Shown piece after piece: positions 16,550 to 25,586 of a DNA stretch of 64,000 nucleotides (the stretch's first letter is position 1; every line of letters starts with the position of its first letter). The stretch lies in NCBI GenBank assembly GCA_946410305.1, contig CAMJZV010000002.1, forward strand, positions 62,001 to 126,000, in the 5' to 3' direction. Below the pieces are notes generated by a model. The model saw nothing but the letters and a program-made list of their open reading frames with translations, was not told the DNA's origin and searched no databases. The position numbers were made by a program, and so were the translations under genes. This DNA is from an uncultured Prevotellaceae bacterium. Lineage in GTDB: Bacteria; Bacteroidota; Bacteroidia; Bacteroidales; Bacteroidaceae.

Positions 16550-17890
16550 ATGGCTACACTTAAAGAAAAAATCGGTTATGCTCTGGGCGATGCCGCTGCC
16601 GGTGGTATTACCTGGAAAGTGATGTCTATCGCCTTCCCGTTGTTCTTTACCAACATCTTCGGACTGACGGTGGCTGATACGGCAACATTGATGTTGATTG
16701 CACGTATGTTTGACGTTGTGACAGACCCCATAATGGGAACCTTGGCAGACCGTACACAGAGTCGATGGGGTACCTATCGCCCTTGGCTCATCTATGGTGC
16801 CATCCCCTTTGGTCTGATCTTTGCGCTGTTGCTGTATACTCCTGACTTCGGACCTGTTGGCAAACGTATCTGGGCTTATTCGCTGTACCTGATGATGATG
16901 GCTGTGTACACCGCCGTTAACGTGCCTTACGGTTCTTTGCTTGGCGTGATGACAGATGATGACAACGAGAAGAACCAGTTCTCGTCGTTCCGCATGGTGG
17001 GTGCCTATGCTATGGGTTTCATTACGCTGCTGTCATTCCCTTATCTGCAGAAGTTTGTGGGAGGTAGTGACCAGCATCAGTATGCGGTGCTGGGTGTGTT
17101 CTTCGGCGTCCTAGCTGCTGCTGGTACACTGGCCTGTGGTCTGTTGACCAAAGAGCGCCTGAAGCCTATTCGTGCTGAGAAATTCTCGTTTAAACCTTTT
17201 GCCGATCTGTTCCGCAACAAACCATGGATTATCCTGACACTCATTGGTGTCTGTATGAACTTCTTCAATGGCTTCCGCTATGCTGTGGCAGGTTATATGT
17301 TCGAATACTGTATGAATGGAGAAGTTACTGTCAGTGGACTGATCATCAACTATACCGTCTTTATGACCTTTGGTGAGCTGACATGTATGATCTTCGGAGG
17401 CGTGTCACCTGTCTTCACCAAATGGGTGGGCTCCAAGCGTATGGCCTTCATCTGGGCTGGCGTCATCTGTGTAGCAACCTCTGTGCTCTATTTCTTCATC
17501 CCTATGGATCCCGCCTACATTTGGATGATGGTCGCGGTGGTTATTCTTACCTCTGTTGGTATTGGTATCTATTCACCTCTGCTGTGGTCTATGTATGCTG
17601 ACGTTTCTGACTACGCTACAGAGAAGAATGGTACCTCGTCGACAGGTCTTATCTTCTCGTCAGGAACCATGGCTATGAAGTTTGGTACGGCCATCTCTGG
17701 TTCTCTGGTTGCCCTGCTGCTGGGTATTGCCGGCTTCATCTCAGGAACTGATGCTACTGGTCAGACCATTATAACCATTACGGATATTGATTCCGTACAG
17801 CGTATGATCTGGGCACTGTTCTCTGTCTTCCCCGCTATTATTGCAGCTATCATGATAGGATTGCTCTATATTTATCCGATTAAGAAATGA
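16550..17890 (+). CDS. GPH-family glycoside:cation symporter
   Basis: The 446-aa protein has about 12 membrane helices and the glycoside-pentoside-hexuronide family hallmarks near the N terminus: KIGYALGDAAAGG (6-18), then MFDVVTDPIMGTLADRTQSRWGTYRPW. A central LLTKERLKP loop also fits. Such carriers import disaccharides with Na+ or H+ across the inner membrane; mannobiose or mannosyl-glucose is the likely cargo. It starts 2 bp after the GH130 stop and its stop overlaps the epimerase start by 4 bp (ATGA), so translation is probably coupled. Confidence 0.92.
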   Translation: MATLKEKIGYALGDAAAGGITWKVMSIAFPLFFTNIFGLTVADTATLMLIARMFDVVTDPIMGTLADRTQSRWGTYRPWLIYGAIPFGLIFALLLYTPDFGPVGKRIWAYSLYLMMMAVYTAVNVPYGSLLGVMTDDDNEKNQFSSFRMVGAYAMGFITLLSFPYLQKFVGGSDQHQYAVLGVFFGVLAAAGTLACGLLTKERLKPIRAEKFSFKPFADLFRNKPWIILTLIGVCMNFFNGFRYAVAGYMFEYCMNGEVTVSGLIINYTVFMTFGELTCMIFGGVSPVFTKWVGSKRMAFIWAGVICVATSVLYFFIPMDPAYIWMMVAVVILTSVGIGIYSPLLWSMYADVSDYATEKNGTSSTGLIFSSGTMAMKFGTAISGSLVALLLGIAGFISGTDATGQTIITITDIDSVQRMIWALFSVFPAIIAAIMIGLLYIYPIKK

Positions 17891-19170
17891 ATAAGGTACA
17901 GATGATGAAACAAGAGATGCAGGATGTTCTTCAAAATAACATTCTGCGTTTCTGGCTTGATAAGATGCAAGATCGTGAACATGGCGGTTTCTATGGTCGT
18001 ATGGATGGCGAGGGCGTGTTGCACCCTGAGGCAGAAAAGGGTGCCATACTCAATGCCCGCATTCTATGGTCGTTCTCGGCAGCATACCGCGTACTGGGTA
18101 ATCAAGAGTATTTGGATGCTGCCACGCGTGCCAAAGATTATATCATAGAGCATTTTATAGACAAAGAGTATGGCGGCGTCTATTGGAGTCTCGATTACAA
18201 AGGAGAACCACTTGACACCAAGAAACAGTTCTATGCTATTGGCTTTGCCATCTATGGCTTGACAGAGTATGCCCGTGCAACGGGTGACCGTGAGGCACTG
18301 GAGTACGCATTGGATCTCTATGACTGCATTGAGGAACATGCTTTCGATCGCGAGCATAACGGATATATTGAGGCATGTACGAGAGAGTGGGGGACCATTG
18401 CTGATATGCGCCTGTCGGAGCTGGACGCCAACTATCCTAAGTCGCAGAATACGCATCTGCATATCATCGAACCCTATACCAATCTGCTGCGCTGCCTGAA
18501 AGAGTTGCATGCTCAGGAGTCGTGCGACTATGTACCTGTGCTTGGCTCCGTGTTGCCTGTGGGTGTCACAATCCCGATGGAGACAATGATGGCTGTAGAA
18601 GCATCGCTGCGCAATCTGATAGATATCTTTACAGACCGTATTCTCAATCCAGAGACACATCACCTGGATCTCTTCTTCGAGATGGACTGGACGCGTGGTG
18701 CTGGCCGTTTGGAGAGCTATGGACACGATATCGAGTGTTCGTGGCTGATGCACGAGGCTGCGCTGGTATTGGGTGACCAGAAAGTATTGGCAAAGGTAGA
18801 ACCCATCGTTCAGATGGTGGCTCGTGCCAGTGAGAAAGGCTTGCGCCCCGATGGCTCTATGATTCATGAGGCAAACCTTGACACCGGTCATGTAGATGAC
18901 GACCTCCACTGGTGGGTACAGGCAGAGAATGTAGTGGGGTGGTATAACATCTGGCAACACTTCGGTGACGAAGAGGCACTGAACAAAGCTGTCCGCTGTT
19001 GGCAATATGTCAAAGACAATCTCATCGATTACGAGCATGGCGAATGGTTCTGGAGTCGTCATCCTGATGGTACGTTGAATACGACCGACGACCATGCCGG
19101 TTTCTGGAAATGTCCCTACCATAACAGTCGTATGTGTCTGGAGATTATAGAGAGAACGGAAGCTTTGTAG
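17887..19170 (+). CDS. Cellobiose 2-epimerase (AGE superfamily)
   Basis: The 427-aa protein is an (alpha/alpha)6-barrel epimerase with no signal. Conserved parts include FWLDKMQDREHGGFYGRMDG (18-37), AILNARILWSFSAAYR, the His-rich NTHLHIIEPYTNLLR and SYGHDIECSWLMHEA, DDDLHWWVQAENVVGWYN, and GEWFWSRHPDG. Cellobiose 2-epimerases convert the reducing-end sugar of beta-1,4 disaccharides between glucose and mannose forms; with GH130_1 this feeds mannobiose into phosphorolysis. It overlaps the symporter gene by 4 bp. Its stop codon lies in the loop of the following terminator hairpin. Plain N-acylglucosamine epimerase is a less likely alternative. Confidence 0.92.
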   Translation: MNKVQMMKQEMQDVLQNNILRFWLDKMQDREHGGFYGRMDGEGVLHPEAEKGAILNARILWSFSAAYRVLGNQEYLDAATRAKDYIIEHFIDKEYGGVYWSLDYKGEPLDTKKQFYAIGFAIYGLTEYARATGDREALEYALDLYDCIEEHAFDREHNGYIEACTREWGTIADMRLSELDANYPKSQNTHLHIIEPYTNLLRCLKELHAQESCDYVPVLGSVLPVGVTIPMETMMAVEASLRNLIDIFTDRILNPETHHLDLFFEMDWTRGAGRLESYGHDIECSWLMHEAALVLGDQKVLAKVEPIVQMVARASEKGLRPDGSMIHEANLDTGHVDDDLHWWVQAENVVGWYNIWQHFGDEEALNKAVRCWQYVKDNLIDYEHGEWFWSRHPDGTLNTTDDHAGFWKCPYHNSRMCLEIIERTEAL

Positions 19171-19184
19171 CTTCCGTTTCTTTG
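19155..19184 (+). terminator. Terminator of the mannan operon, overlapping the stop codon
   Basis: AACGGAAGCT (19155-19164) pairs perfectly with AGCTTCCGTT (19169-19178) around a TTGT loop, followed by TCTTTG. The epimerase TAG (19168-19170) is in the loop/right arm. Confidence 0.75.
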
Positions 19185-19211
19185 TTGTGTTGATGGAAAA
19201 GATGGAAATAA

Positions 19212-19243
19212 TTTGGTGTTGTGCATTTTATTTTGTACTTTTG
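19212..19243 (+). promoter_or_regulatory. Promoter of the phosphatase gene
   Basis: TTTG at 19212-19215 and TACTTTTG (TAnnTTTG) at 19236-19243 with 20 bp spacing; the ATG follows at 19271. Confidence 0.75.
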
Positions 19244-19270
19244 CAAAAATAACTCTTTTAGGTAGGTAGT

Positions 19271-20773
19271 ATGAGAAAGACAATCGTTTTTTGTGTGTTG
19301 ATGGTTTGTGCATGGACTCAGTTGCAGGCACAGCCGAAGTTTAATGAGCGTCCTAAACTGATCGTGGGCATCGTTGTCGACCAGATGCGTTGGGATTATC
19401 TCTCCCGCTATTACGACAAATTCGGCGAGGATGGTTTCCGCAGGCTGATTGACCAGGGATATAGTTTTGACAACTGCCTGATAAACTATCTTCCAACGGT
19501 GACTGCCATTGGTCATGCCAGTGCTTATACCGGCACGACACCAGCCTTTCATGGCATCTGTGGCAATAACTTCTATATTGATGGTCGTAAGACGTATTGT
19601 ACATCCGACCAGTCAGTTGATCCTGTAGGTTCTGACAATCGTAAATCGGGCTGTATGTCGCCTATCAACCTGTTGAGTACCACCATTGGTGATCAGCTGC
19701 GCCTACATACAGACTTTAAGTCAAAGGTCATCGGCATCAGCTATAAAGACCGTGCTGCCATTCTTCCTGCTGGTCACTCGGCTACTGCAGCCTATTGGCT
19801 GGATACTAAGAATCGCCAGTTTATCACTTCTACCTATTATATGAAGGAACTGCCTAAGTGGGCTAAGGATTATAACAAGCAACTGGCTAAGAATGAGGAA
19901 TTTAAACAAGTAGGTAGAGATGTTGGCCTCTATCCGCTGACAGGACATATCACGACGGATATGGCCATCGCAGCCTTGAAGGGCGAGGAGCTTGGAGAGG
20001 GTGACGAGACCGATATGCTCTGTGTCAGCTATTCTCAGACGGATGTCATTGGCCATAAGTGGGGTACACGTGGTGAACACACCGATGAGGCTTATCTGGA
20101 GCTGGACAAAGACCTGGCTCGTTTGTTTGCCGCCCTTGATGAACAGGTTGGTCGTGGCAACTATCTGGCTTTTTTAACCGCTGACCATGCTGCCGCTCAT
20201 AACTATCAGTTCATGCAAGACCATAAGCTTGCTGCAGGAAAGTGGTCCTCAGGAGATGTCAGGGAGGAGTTGGAAAAGTATGTCTCTCAGCAGTTAGGTA
20301 ATAGCAAGCCCGTTTTGTTGGGTGTTGCCGACTACCGCTACTTCCTCGACCATCAGGGTATTGCTCAGCAGGGATTGCAGCTCCAGCGCGTGAAGGACGT
20401 TGTCATGGATTTCCTGCGTCAGTGTCCTAACATCCATTTTGTGGTTGATTTTGAGAAGGCTGCTACTGCTCCTGTTCCGGCATTCTTGCGCGAGCGCATC
20501 CTCTGTGGCTACAATTTCCGCCGTTCTGGTGATATTATTGTCTGTTTGGAACCAGGTTTCTATGAATTTGGCAGTTGGTCATCGCCAGTAGGTACCACTC
20601 ATGGTGAGTGGAATCCATACGATGCACACATCCCATTGTTGTTCTACGGATGGAAGGTTCCACATGGTGCATCTTCTAAGGAAGTTCACATCACTGACAT
20701 CGCTCCAACGGTCTGTTCGTTGATACATATTCAACAACCTAACGCCTGTATCGGAGAAAGTTTGCAATTTTAG
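19271..20773 (+). CDS. pafA: PafA-type alkaline phosphatase
   Basis: The 500-aa protein has a signal peptide (cleavage after LQA, residue 20) and the alkaline-phosphatase superfamily core. Metal-binding VGIVVDQMRWDYL (32-44), the nucleophile Thr78 in NYLPTVTAIGHASAYTG, and FLTADHAAAHN with a late GTTHGEWNPYDAHIPLL supply the remaining metal ligands. This fits Bacteroidota PafA, a periplasmic phosphate-irrepressible monoesterase that frees phosphate from sugar and nucleotide phosphates. It has its own promoter and lies after the mannan terminator, so it is not part of that operon. No Pho-type operator was recognised. Confidence 0.87.
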   Translation: MRKTIVFCVLMVCAWTQLQAQPKFNERPKLIVGIVVDQMRWDYLSRYYDKFGEDGFRRLIDQGYSFDNCLINYLPTVTAIGHASAYTGTTPAFHGICGNNFYIDGRKTYCTSDQSVDPVGSDNRKSGCMSPINLLSTTIGDQLRLHTDFKSKVIGISYKDRAAILPAGHSATAAYWLDTKNRQFITSTYYMKELPKWAKDYNKQLAKNEEFKQVGRDVGLYPLTGHITTDMAIAALKGEELGEGDETDMLCVSYSQTDVIGHKWGTRGEHTDEAYLELDKDLARLFAALDEQVGRGNYLAFLTADHAAAHNYQFMQDHKLAAGKWSSGDVREELEKYVSQQLGNSKPVLLGVADYRYFLDHQGIAQQGLQLQRVKDVVMDFLRQCPNIHFVVDFEKAATAPVPAFLRERILCGYNFRRSGDIIVCLEPGFYEFGSWSSPVGTTHGEWNPYDAHIPLLFYGWKVPHGASSKEVHITDIAPTVCSLIHIQQPNACIGESLQF

Positions 20774-20829
20774 GACTTTTGCATAAAAATATTCTACAAT
20801 AATGTGCTGATTCATTGAGATATATTTCA

Positions 20830-20837
20830 TACCTTTG
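20830..20837 (+). promoter_or_regulatory. -7 box for the small XRE gene
   Basis: TACCTTTG (TAnnTTTG), 46 bp before the ATG at 20884; no -33 TTTG at normal spacing. Confidence 0.55.
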
Positions 20838-20883
20838 CAGGCGAGAAGTTCCCCTAAATAGAAACTAAATCAAGACTGCAAAA

Positions 20884-21096
20884 ATGAATATAGGTAAGCA
20901 CATCGAAGAGATTCTCAGAAAGCAGGGTAGGTCCGCTGCATGGTTGGCTACACAGATACCTTGTGAACGTACAAACGTATACAACATCTTCAAGCGCAAG
21001 AGCTTGGATGTTCGACTACTGATGCGAATCAGTGTTATATTGGAATATGACTTCTTTAAGGAGCTCTCCGAAGAAGCTTTTCCAGTAAAGAAATAA
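20884..21096 (+). CDS. Small XRE-like helix-turn-helix protein
   Basis: This 70-aa protein is essentially one helix-turn-helix domain: GKHIEEILRKQGRSAAWLAT (4-23), then a recognition-helix region CERTNVYNIFKRKSLDVRLL (27-46) and ISVILEYDFFKEL. It resembles the XRE/Cro family with no effector domain. It is a single-gene unit with its own -7 box and a strong terminator. Its target is unknown; neighbouring nuo and pafA genes are candidates only by proximity. Confidence 0.8.
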   Translation: MNIGKHIEEILRKQGRSAAWLATQIPCERTNVYNIFKRKSLDVRLLMRISVILEYDFFKELSEEAFPVKK

Positions 21097-21102
21097 TGAA
21101 GG

Positions 21103-21135
21103 CCGCTACTCAAAAGGTAGCGGTTTTTATTTTTT
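21103..21135 (+). terminator. Rho-independent terminator after the XRE gene
   Basis: CCGCTAC (21103-21109) pairs with GTAGCGG (21117-21123), followed by a T-rich run (TTTTTATTTTTTTT). Confidence 0.85.
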
Positions 21136-21190
21136 TTCTGTTTTTATTCAAATTCTTCAATCTTCATGCTATATTCTTCTTTTTTTTGTG

Positions 21191-21198
21191 TACCTTTG
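21191..21198 (+). promoter_or_regulatory. -7 box for the nuo operon
   Basis: TACCTTTG (TAnnTTTG), 43 bp before the nuoA ATG; a typical -33 TTTG is not visible at 20 bp. Confidence 0.6.
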
Positions 21199-21240
21199 CA
21201 GTCGCTTAGAAAGCATACAATATTGTAATATATAGATTTT

Positions 21241-21591
21241 ATGAATTTTACTTTGTTAATCACCGTCTTGGTGACGGCTTTGACATTGGTGGTTGCGGCT
21301 TACGTGGTAGCCAAGCTGATAGGACCAAGGTCCTATGCGAAGGTGAAGGGTGAGCCGTATGAGAGTGGTATACCCACGCGAGGCAGCTCATGGCTTCCTG
21401 TATCGGTGGGATTCTACCTCTTTGCCATCTTGTTCCTCATTTTTGATATAGAAACGGTGTTTCTGTATCCATGGGCAGTGGTAGTGAAGGAGTTCGGTGT
21501 AGCAGCACTGCTGAGCATTGGCTTCTTCCTAGTAGTTCTGGTATTAGGCTTGGCATACGCTTGGCGGAAAGGAGACTTGGAATGGAAGTAA
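21241..21591 (+). CDS. nuoA: NADH-quinone oxidoreductase subunit A
   Basis: The 116-aa membrane protein has three helices and the NuoA motif YESGIPTRGSSWLPVSVGFYL followed by FLIFDIETVFLYPWAV. NuoA is a small membrane-arm subunit of complex I near the quinone site. It is the first gene of a ten-gene operon (A, B, CD, H, I, J, K, L, M, N). Its 3' end overlaps the true nuoB start by 10 bp. Confidence 0.95.
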   Translation: MNFTLLITVLVTALTLVVAAYVVAKLIGPRSYAKVKGEPYESGIPTRGSSWLPVSVGFYLFAILFLIFDIETVFLYPWAVVVKEFGVAALLSIGFFLVVLVLGLAYAWRKGDLEWK

Positions 21592-22322
21592 GAAAGCCTC
21601 ACATCAAGAGTATTCCCTACGAGGAGTGGAATGACAACGCCTCGTTGGAGAAAATTATCGACGAACTCCATGAGGGAGGCGTCAATGTGGTTACGGGCTC
21701 ACTGGACCAGTTGATTAACTGGGGCCGTTCGAACTCTCTGTGGTCACTGACCTTCGCCACTTCTTGCTGTGGTATCGAGTTCATGGCCTGTGGTTGTGCC
21801 CGTTACGACTTCGCCCGCTTTGGTTTCGAGGTGACACGTAACTCTCCCCGTCAGGCTGACCTGATTATGTGCGCCGGTACTATCACCCACAAGATGGCTC
21901 CTGCCCTGAAGCGTCTGTACGACGAGATGGCAGAACCTAAGTACGTGATTGCAGTCGGTGGCTGTGCCATTAGCGGTGGTCCCTTCAAGTCGAGCTACCA
22001 CGTAGTAAAGGGTATCGAGGAGATTGTTCCCGTTGACGTATTCATTCCTGGCTGTCCTCCACGTCCAGAGGCTATCATGTATGGCATGATGCAGCTGCAG
22101 CGTAAGGTGAAGATCGAGAAATTCTTCGGTGGTGCCAATCACAAGCAGACCGCTGAGGAGGCTAAGCTGGGCGTATCTAACGAGGAACTTACATTCCGCA
22201 ATAAGCTTGGCGACCATCGTCGTGAGCCCATCGTGGTAACCGAAGTACCCAAAGAATTCACAGAAGAGCTAAAGGCTAACAGCCAACAGCCAACAGCTAA
22301 TAAAGAGGAGGAGAAGGCATGA
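21582..22322 (+). CDS. nuoB: NADH-quinone oxidoreductase subunit B
   Basis: The 246-aa iron-sulphur subunit starts at the ATG at 21582, preceded by GGAG; the frame is open further upstream but only inside nuoA. Cluster N2 ligands are visible: adjacent Cys in FATSCCGIEFMACGCARYD, Cys in DLIMCAGTI, and Cys in VFIPGCPPRPEA. The protein passes electrons to quinone. Its C terminus extends beyond the usual family end and includes ANSQQPTANKEEEK, coded by a tandem AACAGCC word that also occurs inside the helicase gene at 51.5 kb. It overlaps nuoCD by 4 bp. Confidence 0.95.
   Translation: MEVRKPHIKSIPYEEWNDNASLEKIIDELHEGGVNVVTGSLDQLINWGRSNSLWSLTFATSCCGIEFMACGCARYDFARFGFEVTRNSPRQADLIMCAGTITHKMAPALKRLYDEMAEPKYVIAVGGCAISGGPFKSSYHVVKGIEEIVPVDVFIPGCPPRPEAIMYGMMQLQRKVKIEKFFGGANHKQTAEEAKLGVSNEELTFRNKLGDHRREPIVVTEVPKEFTEELKANSQQPTANKEEEKA
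22275..22302 (+). repeat. AACAGCC-type short-word repeat at the nuoB 3' end
   Basis: AACAGCC, AACAGCC and AACAGCTAATA in tandem, coding NSQQPTAN. The reverse complement of the same words lies at 51465-51497. Confidence 0.6.
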
Positions 22323-23932
22323 AGTTAGAGTTTTTATCATTTGATTTCGACAAGTTCGCACAGGAGATGCAGAACTTGAAGGACAAGAAGGGCTTTGACT
22401 ATCTTGTCACTATCGTCGGCGAGGACTTCGGTAAAGAAGAGGGCCTTGGCTGTGTATATATCCTTGAGAATACGAAGACTCACGAGCGTTGCAGCGTCAA
22501 GCAGATTGCCAAGACACAGGTTTGTGGCGATGGCATGCAGAGCAATGGCGTTAGCGCTATGGAGGGTCAGTTGGTTGCTTATCTGCCCACCGTTAGCAAT
22601 ATTTGGAAGGTTGCTGACCTGCTGGAGCGTGAGGTCTATGACTTCTACGGCATCGTGTTCCTCGGTCATCCCGATATGCGTCGTCTGTTCCTGCGTTCAG
22701 ACTTCAAGGGCCATCCCTTCCGTAAGGACTGGCAGTTTGACGACAAGTACACCCTCGAGGACGATGTAGAACCTGACTATGGTTTGGAGTTCTATTTGGA
22801 TAAGGATGGCAATTTGCAGAGTAAGCAGAACCGCCTCTTCGGTTCTGACGACTATGTGATTAACATCGGTCCTCAGCACCCTGCAACCCACGGTGTGCTC
22901 CGCTTGCAGACGGTACTTGACGGCGAAACCGTTAAGCGCATTTATCCGCACCTCGGTTACATCCACCGTGCTATTGAGAAGATGTGGGAGGGTATGACCT
23001 ATCCTCAAACGCTTGCTTTAACAGATCGTCTTAACTATCTGGGAGCCATGCAGCATCGTCATGCACTGGTAGGTGTTATTGAGGAGGCTTTGGAGGTTGA
23101 ACTGACCGACCGCATCAAGTACATCCGCACCATTATGGATGAGCTGCAGCGTCTCGACTCGCACCTGCTGTATACCTCTTGTGTCGCTCAGGACCTGGGT
23201 GCTCTGACCGGTATGCTTTATGGTATGCGTGACCGTGAGCATGTGCTCAATGTCATGGAGGAGACCACTGGTGGTCGCCTGATCCAGAACTACTACCGTA
23301 TCGGTGGTTTGCAGGACGATATCGATCCTAACTTCGTGAAGAACTGCAAGGATCTCGTGAAGTACCTGCGTCCTACCATTCAGGAGTATATGGACATCTT
23401 CGGTGACAATATCATTACCCACAACCGTCTGGAGAACTGTGGTCCGATGAGTCTCGAGGATTGTATCAACTACGCCGTGACTGGTCCTGCCGGTCGTGCT
23501 TCTGGTTGGAAGAACGACGTGCGTAAGAACCACCCGTACGACATGTACGACAAGGTAGAGTGGGAGCAGTGCACCTTGACAGGCTGTGACTCTATGGACC
23601 GCTATCTGGTTCACATCAACGAGATGTACCAGAGCTTGAACATCATCGAGCAGCTGGTAGACAACATCCCCGAGGGTGACTTCTACGTGAAGCAGAAGCC
23701 TATCATTAAGTGCCCCGAGGGACAGTGGTACTACTCTGTTGAGGGTGTGGCTGGTGAGTTTGGTGTTTATCTCGACTCTCGTGGCGACAAGAGTCCATAC
23801 CGCATGAAGATGCGTCCTATGGGTCTCTCGCTGGTAGGTGCTTTCGACCCGATGCTGCGTGGTCAGAAGGTTGCCGACCTCATCGCAACGTGTGCCGCTA
23901 TTGATGTAGTAATTCCTGATATTGACAGATAA
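22319..23932 (+). CDS. nuoCD: NADH-quinone oxidoreductase fused subunits C and D
   Basis: The 537-aa protein fuses the 30-kDa NuoC domain (about 1-150, with EREVYDFYGIVFLGHPDMRR and FKGHPFRKDW) to the 49-kDa NuoD domain. NuoD starts near INIGPQHPATHGVLRL and contains HRGIEK-type YIHRAIEKMWEG, YPQTLALTDRLNY and FDPMLRGQKVADLIA. NuoC/D forms the quinone-site end of the peripheral arm. A C-D fusion is common in Bacteroidota. It overlaps nuoB by 4 bp. Confidence 0.95.
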   Translation: MKLEFLSFDFDKFAQEMQNLKDKKGFDYLVTIVGEDFGKEEGLGCVYILENTKTHERCSVKQIAKTQVCGDGMQSNGVSAMEGQLVAYLPTVSNIWKVADLLEREVYDFYGIVFLGHPDMRRLFLRSDFKGHPFRKDWQFDDKYTLEDDVEPDYGLEFYLDKDGNLQSKQNRLFGSDDYVINIGPQHPATHGVLRLQTVLDGETVKRIYPHLGYIHRAIEKMWEGMTYPQTLALTDRLNYLGAMQHRHALVGVIEEALEVELTDRIKYIRTIMDELQRLDSHLLYTSCVAQDLGALTGMLYGMRDREHVLNVMEETTGGRLIQNYYRIGGLQDDIDPNFVKNCKDLVKYLRPTIQEYMDIFGDNIITHNRLENCGPMSLEDCINYAVTGPAGRASGWKNDVRKNHPYDMYDKVEWEQCTLTGCDSMDRYLVHINEMYQSLNIIEQLVDNIPEGDFYVKQKPIIKCPEGQWYYSVEGVAGEFGVYLDSRGDKSPYRMKMRPMGLSLVGAFDPMLRGQKVADLIATCAAIDVVIPDIDR

Positions 23933-23936
23933 TATT

Positions 23937-25025
23937 ATGTTCGATTTTTCTATAGTAACACAATGGTTCGACCAACTGCTGCAGTTGACACTGGGTTGTC
24001 CTGAATGGTTGGCGATATTGATTGAGTGCGTACTGGTCGGCACAGGTATCCTGCTGGGATATGCGCTGATCGCCATCGTACTGATATTTATGGAGCGTAA
24101 GGTCTGCGCCTACTTCCAGTGCCGTCTGGGCCCGATGCGAGTAGGTTATTGGGGCTTGCTGCAGGTGTTTGCTGACGTGTTCAAGATGCTCGTTAAGGAG
24201 ATCTTCATCGTCGACCGTGCCGACAAGGTGCTCTACCTTGTTGCTCCGCTCTTGGTGATTATCGGTTCTGTTGGCGCCTTCTCGTTCCTCCCATGGAACA
24301 ATGGTGCTACCATCCTCGACTTCAACGTGGGTGTATTCCTGCTCACCGCCATCTCTTCGATTGGCGTGGTAGGTATCTTCCTGGCTGGTTGGGGTTCTAA
24401 CAACAAGTACTCAGTACTTTCTGCCATGCGTGGCGCTGTGCAGATAATCTCTTACGAGATGTCGCTGTGTCTCTGTCTGATTACCGCTGTCATCCTGACA
24501 GGTACCATGCAGATGTCTGGTATCGTTGAGGCACAGACCGGTCCTTGGAAGTGGCTCATCTTCCAGGGTCATATCCCTGCCATCATCGCCTTCTTCGTAT
24601 TCCTCATCGCAGGTAATGCTGAGGCTAACCGTGGCCCGTTCGATATGGCTGAGGCTGAGAGTGAGTTGACCGCCGGTCACCATACCGAATATTCAGGTAT
24701 GGGCTTCGGCTTCTTCTACCTCGCTGAGTTCCTGAATCTCTTTATCATCGCAGGTGTCGCTGCTACCGTATTCCTCGGTGGCTGGGCTCCTGTGAACATC
24801 GGCATTGCCGCTTTCGACCAGGTGATGAACTACATCCCCGGTATCGTTTGGTTCATGGGTAAGGCCTTCTTCCTGGTATGGATTCTGATGTGGATTAAGT
24901 GGACGTTCCCCCGTCTGCGTATTGACCAGATCCTGAAGCTGGAGTGGAAGTACCTGATGCCGCTGGCTCTCCTCAACCTCGTGATCATGACTGTTGTTGT
25001 GGCCCTCGGCCTATATATTAAATAA
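23937..25025 (+). CDS. nuoH: NADH-quinone oxidoreductase subunit H
   Basis: The 362-aa membrane protein has about eight helices and the NuoH signatures MERKVCAYFQCRLGPMRVGYWG and NRGPFDMAEAESELTAGHHTEYSGMGF, which line the quinone chamber. The ATG at 23937 is preferred over an in-frame TTG at 23922 that lies within nuoCD. Four bases separate it from the nuoCD stop. Confidence 0.95.
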   Translation: MFDFSIVTQWFDQLLQLTLGCPEWLAILIECVLVGTGILLGYALIAIVLIFMERKVCAYFQCRLGPMRVGYWGLLQVFADVFKMLVKEIFIVDRADKVLYLVAPLLVIIGSVGAFSFLPWNNGATILDFNVGVFLLTAISSIGVVGIFLAGWGSNNKYSVLSAMRGAVQIISYEMSLCLCLITAVILTGTMQMSGIVEAQTGPWKWLIFQGHIPAIIAFFVFLIAGNAEANRGPFDMAEAESELTAGHHTEYSGMGFGFFYLAEFLNLFIIAGVAATVFLGGWAPVNIGIAAFDQVMNYIPGIVWFMGKAFFLVWILMWIKWTFPRLRIDQILKLEWKYLMPLALLNLVIMTVVVALGLYIK

Positions 25026-25034
25026 GGTATAGCA

Positions 25035-25580
25035 ATGGAAGATAACAAAACATATTTTGGAGAAATCGGGCATGGCTTGAAGACGCTGGCTACCGGTATG
25101 AAGACCTCTTGGAAGGAATATTTCAAGGACTTCTTCACCAACAAGTCAACGGAGCAGTATCCCGAGAACCGCAAGACTACACTGCACGTGGCTAAGCGTC
25201 ACCGTGGCCGTCTCGTCTTCAAGCGCGACGAGAATGGCAACTACAAGTGTACTGCCTGCACGCTGTGTGAGAAGTCATGTCCCAATGGAACCATCAAGAT
25301 TCTGAGCCACATGGCCGAGGATCCTGAGACAGGAAAGAAGAAGAAAGTGCTTGACGACTATCAGTACGACCTGGGCGACTGCATGTTCTGCCAGCTCTGT
25401 ACCAACGCCTGCAACTTCGACGCCATCGAGTTTACGAATGACTTTGAGAATGCCGTATTCGACCGCTCTAAGCTGGTGCTTCACCTCGACAAGGAAGTCT
25501 ACAAGGGTGGCTCACTGCCCAACCTCATTGAGGGTGGTGCCGAGTGGCAAGTCGGTAAGTTTAATACTAAAACGAAGTAA
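25035..25580 (+). CDS. nuoI: NADH-quinone oxidoreductase subunit I
   Basis: The 181-aa ferredoxin-like subunit has two 4Fe-4S motifs: CTACTLCEKSCPNGTI and CMFCQLCTNACNFDAI, giving clusters N6a and N6b between the peripheral arm and NuoB. The fourth Cys of the second motif is followed by Asn rather than the usual Pro. An amphipathic N-terminal region precedes the clusters. Confidence 0.94.
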   Translation: MEDNKTYFGEIGHGLKTLATGMKTSWKEYFKDFFTNKSTEQYPENRKTTLHVAKRHRGRLVFKRDENGNYKCTACTLCEKSCPNGTIKILSHMAEDPETGKKKKVLDDYQYDLGDCMFCQLCTNACNFDAIEFTNDFENAVFDRSKLVLHLDKEVYKGGSLPNLIEGGAEWQVGKFNTKTK

Positions 25581-25586
25581 CGCGTT

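Noticed and set aside
18064..19122. Long minus-strand open frame (352 codons) opposite the epimerase gene
   Set aside because: The plus strand has a clear cellobiose 2-epimerase; the antisense frame has no recognisable motif and no promoter or start context.
23018..24076. Long minus-strand open frame opposite nuoCD and nuoH
   Set aside because: Shadow of strongly conserved nuo genes; low-complexity Val/His/Thr composition typical of antisense translation.
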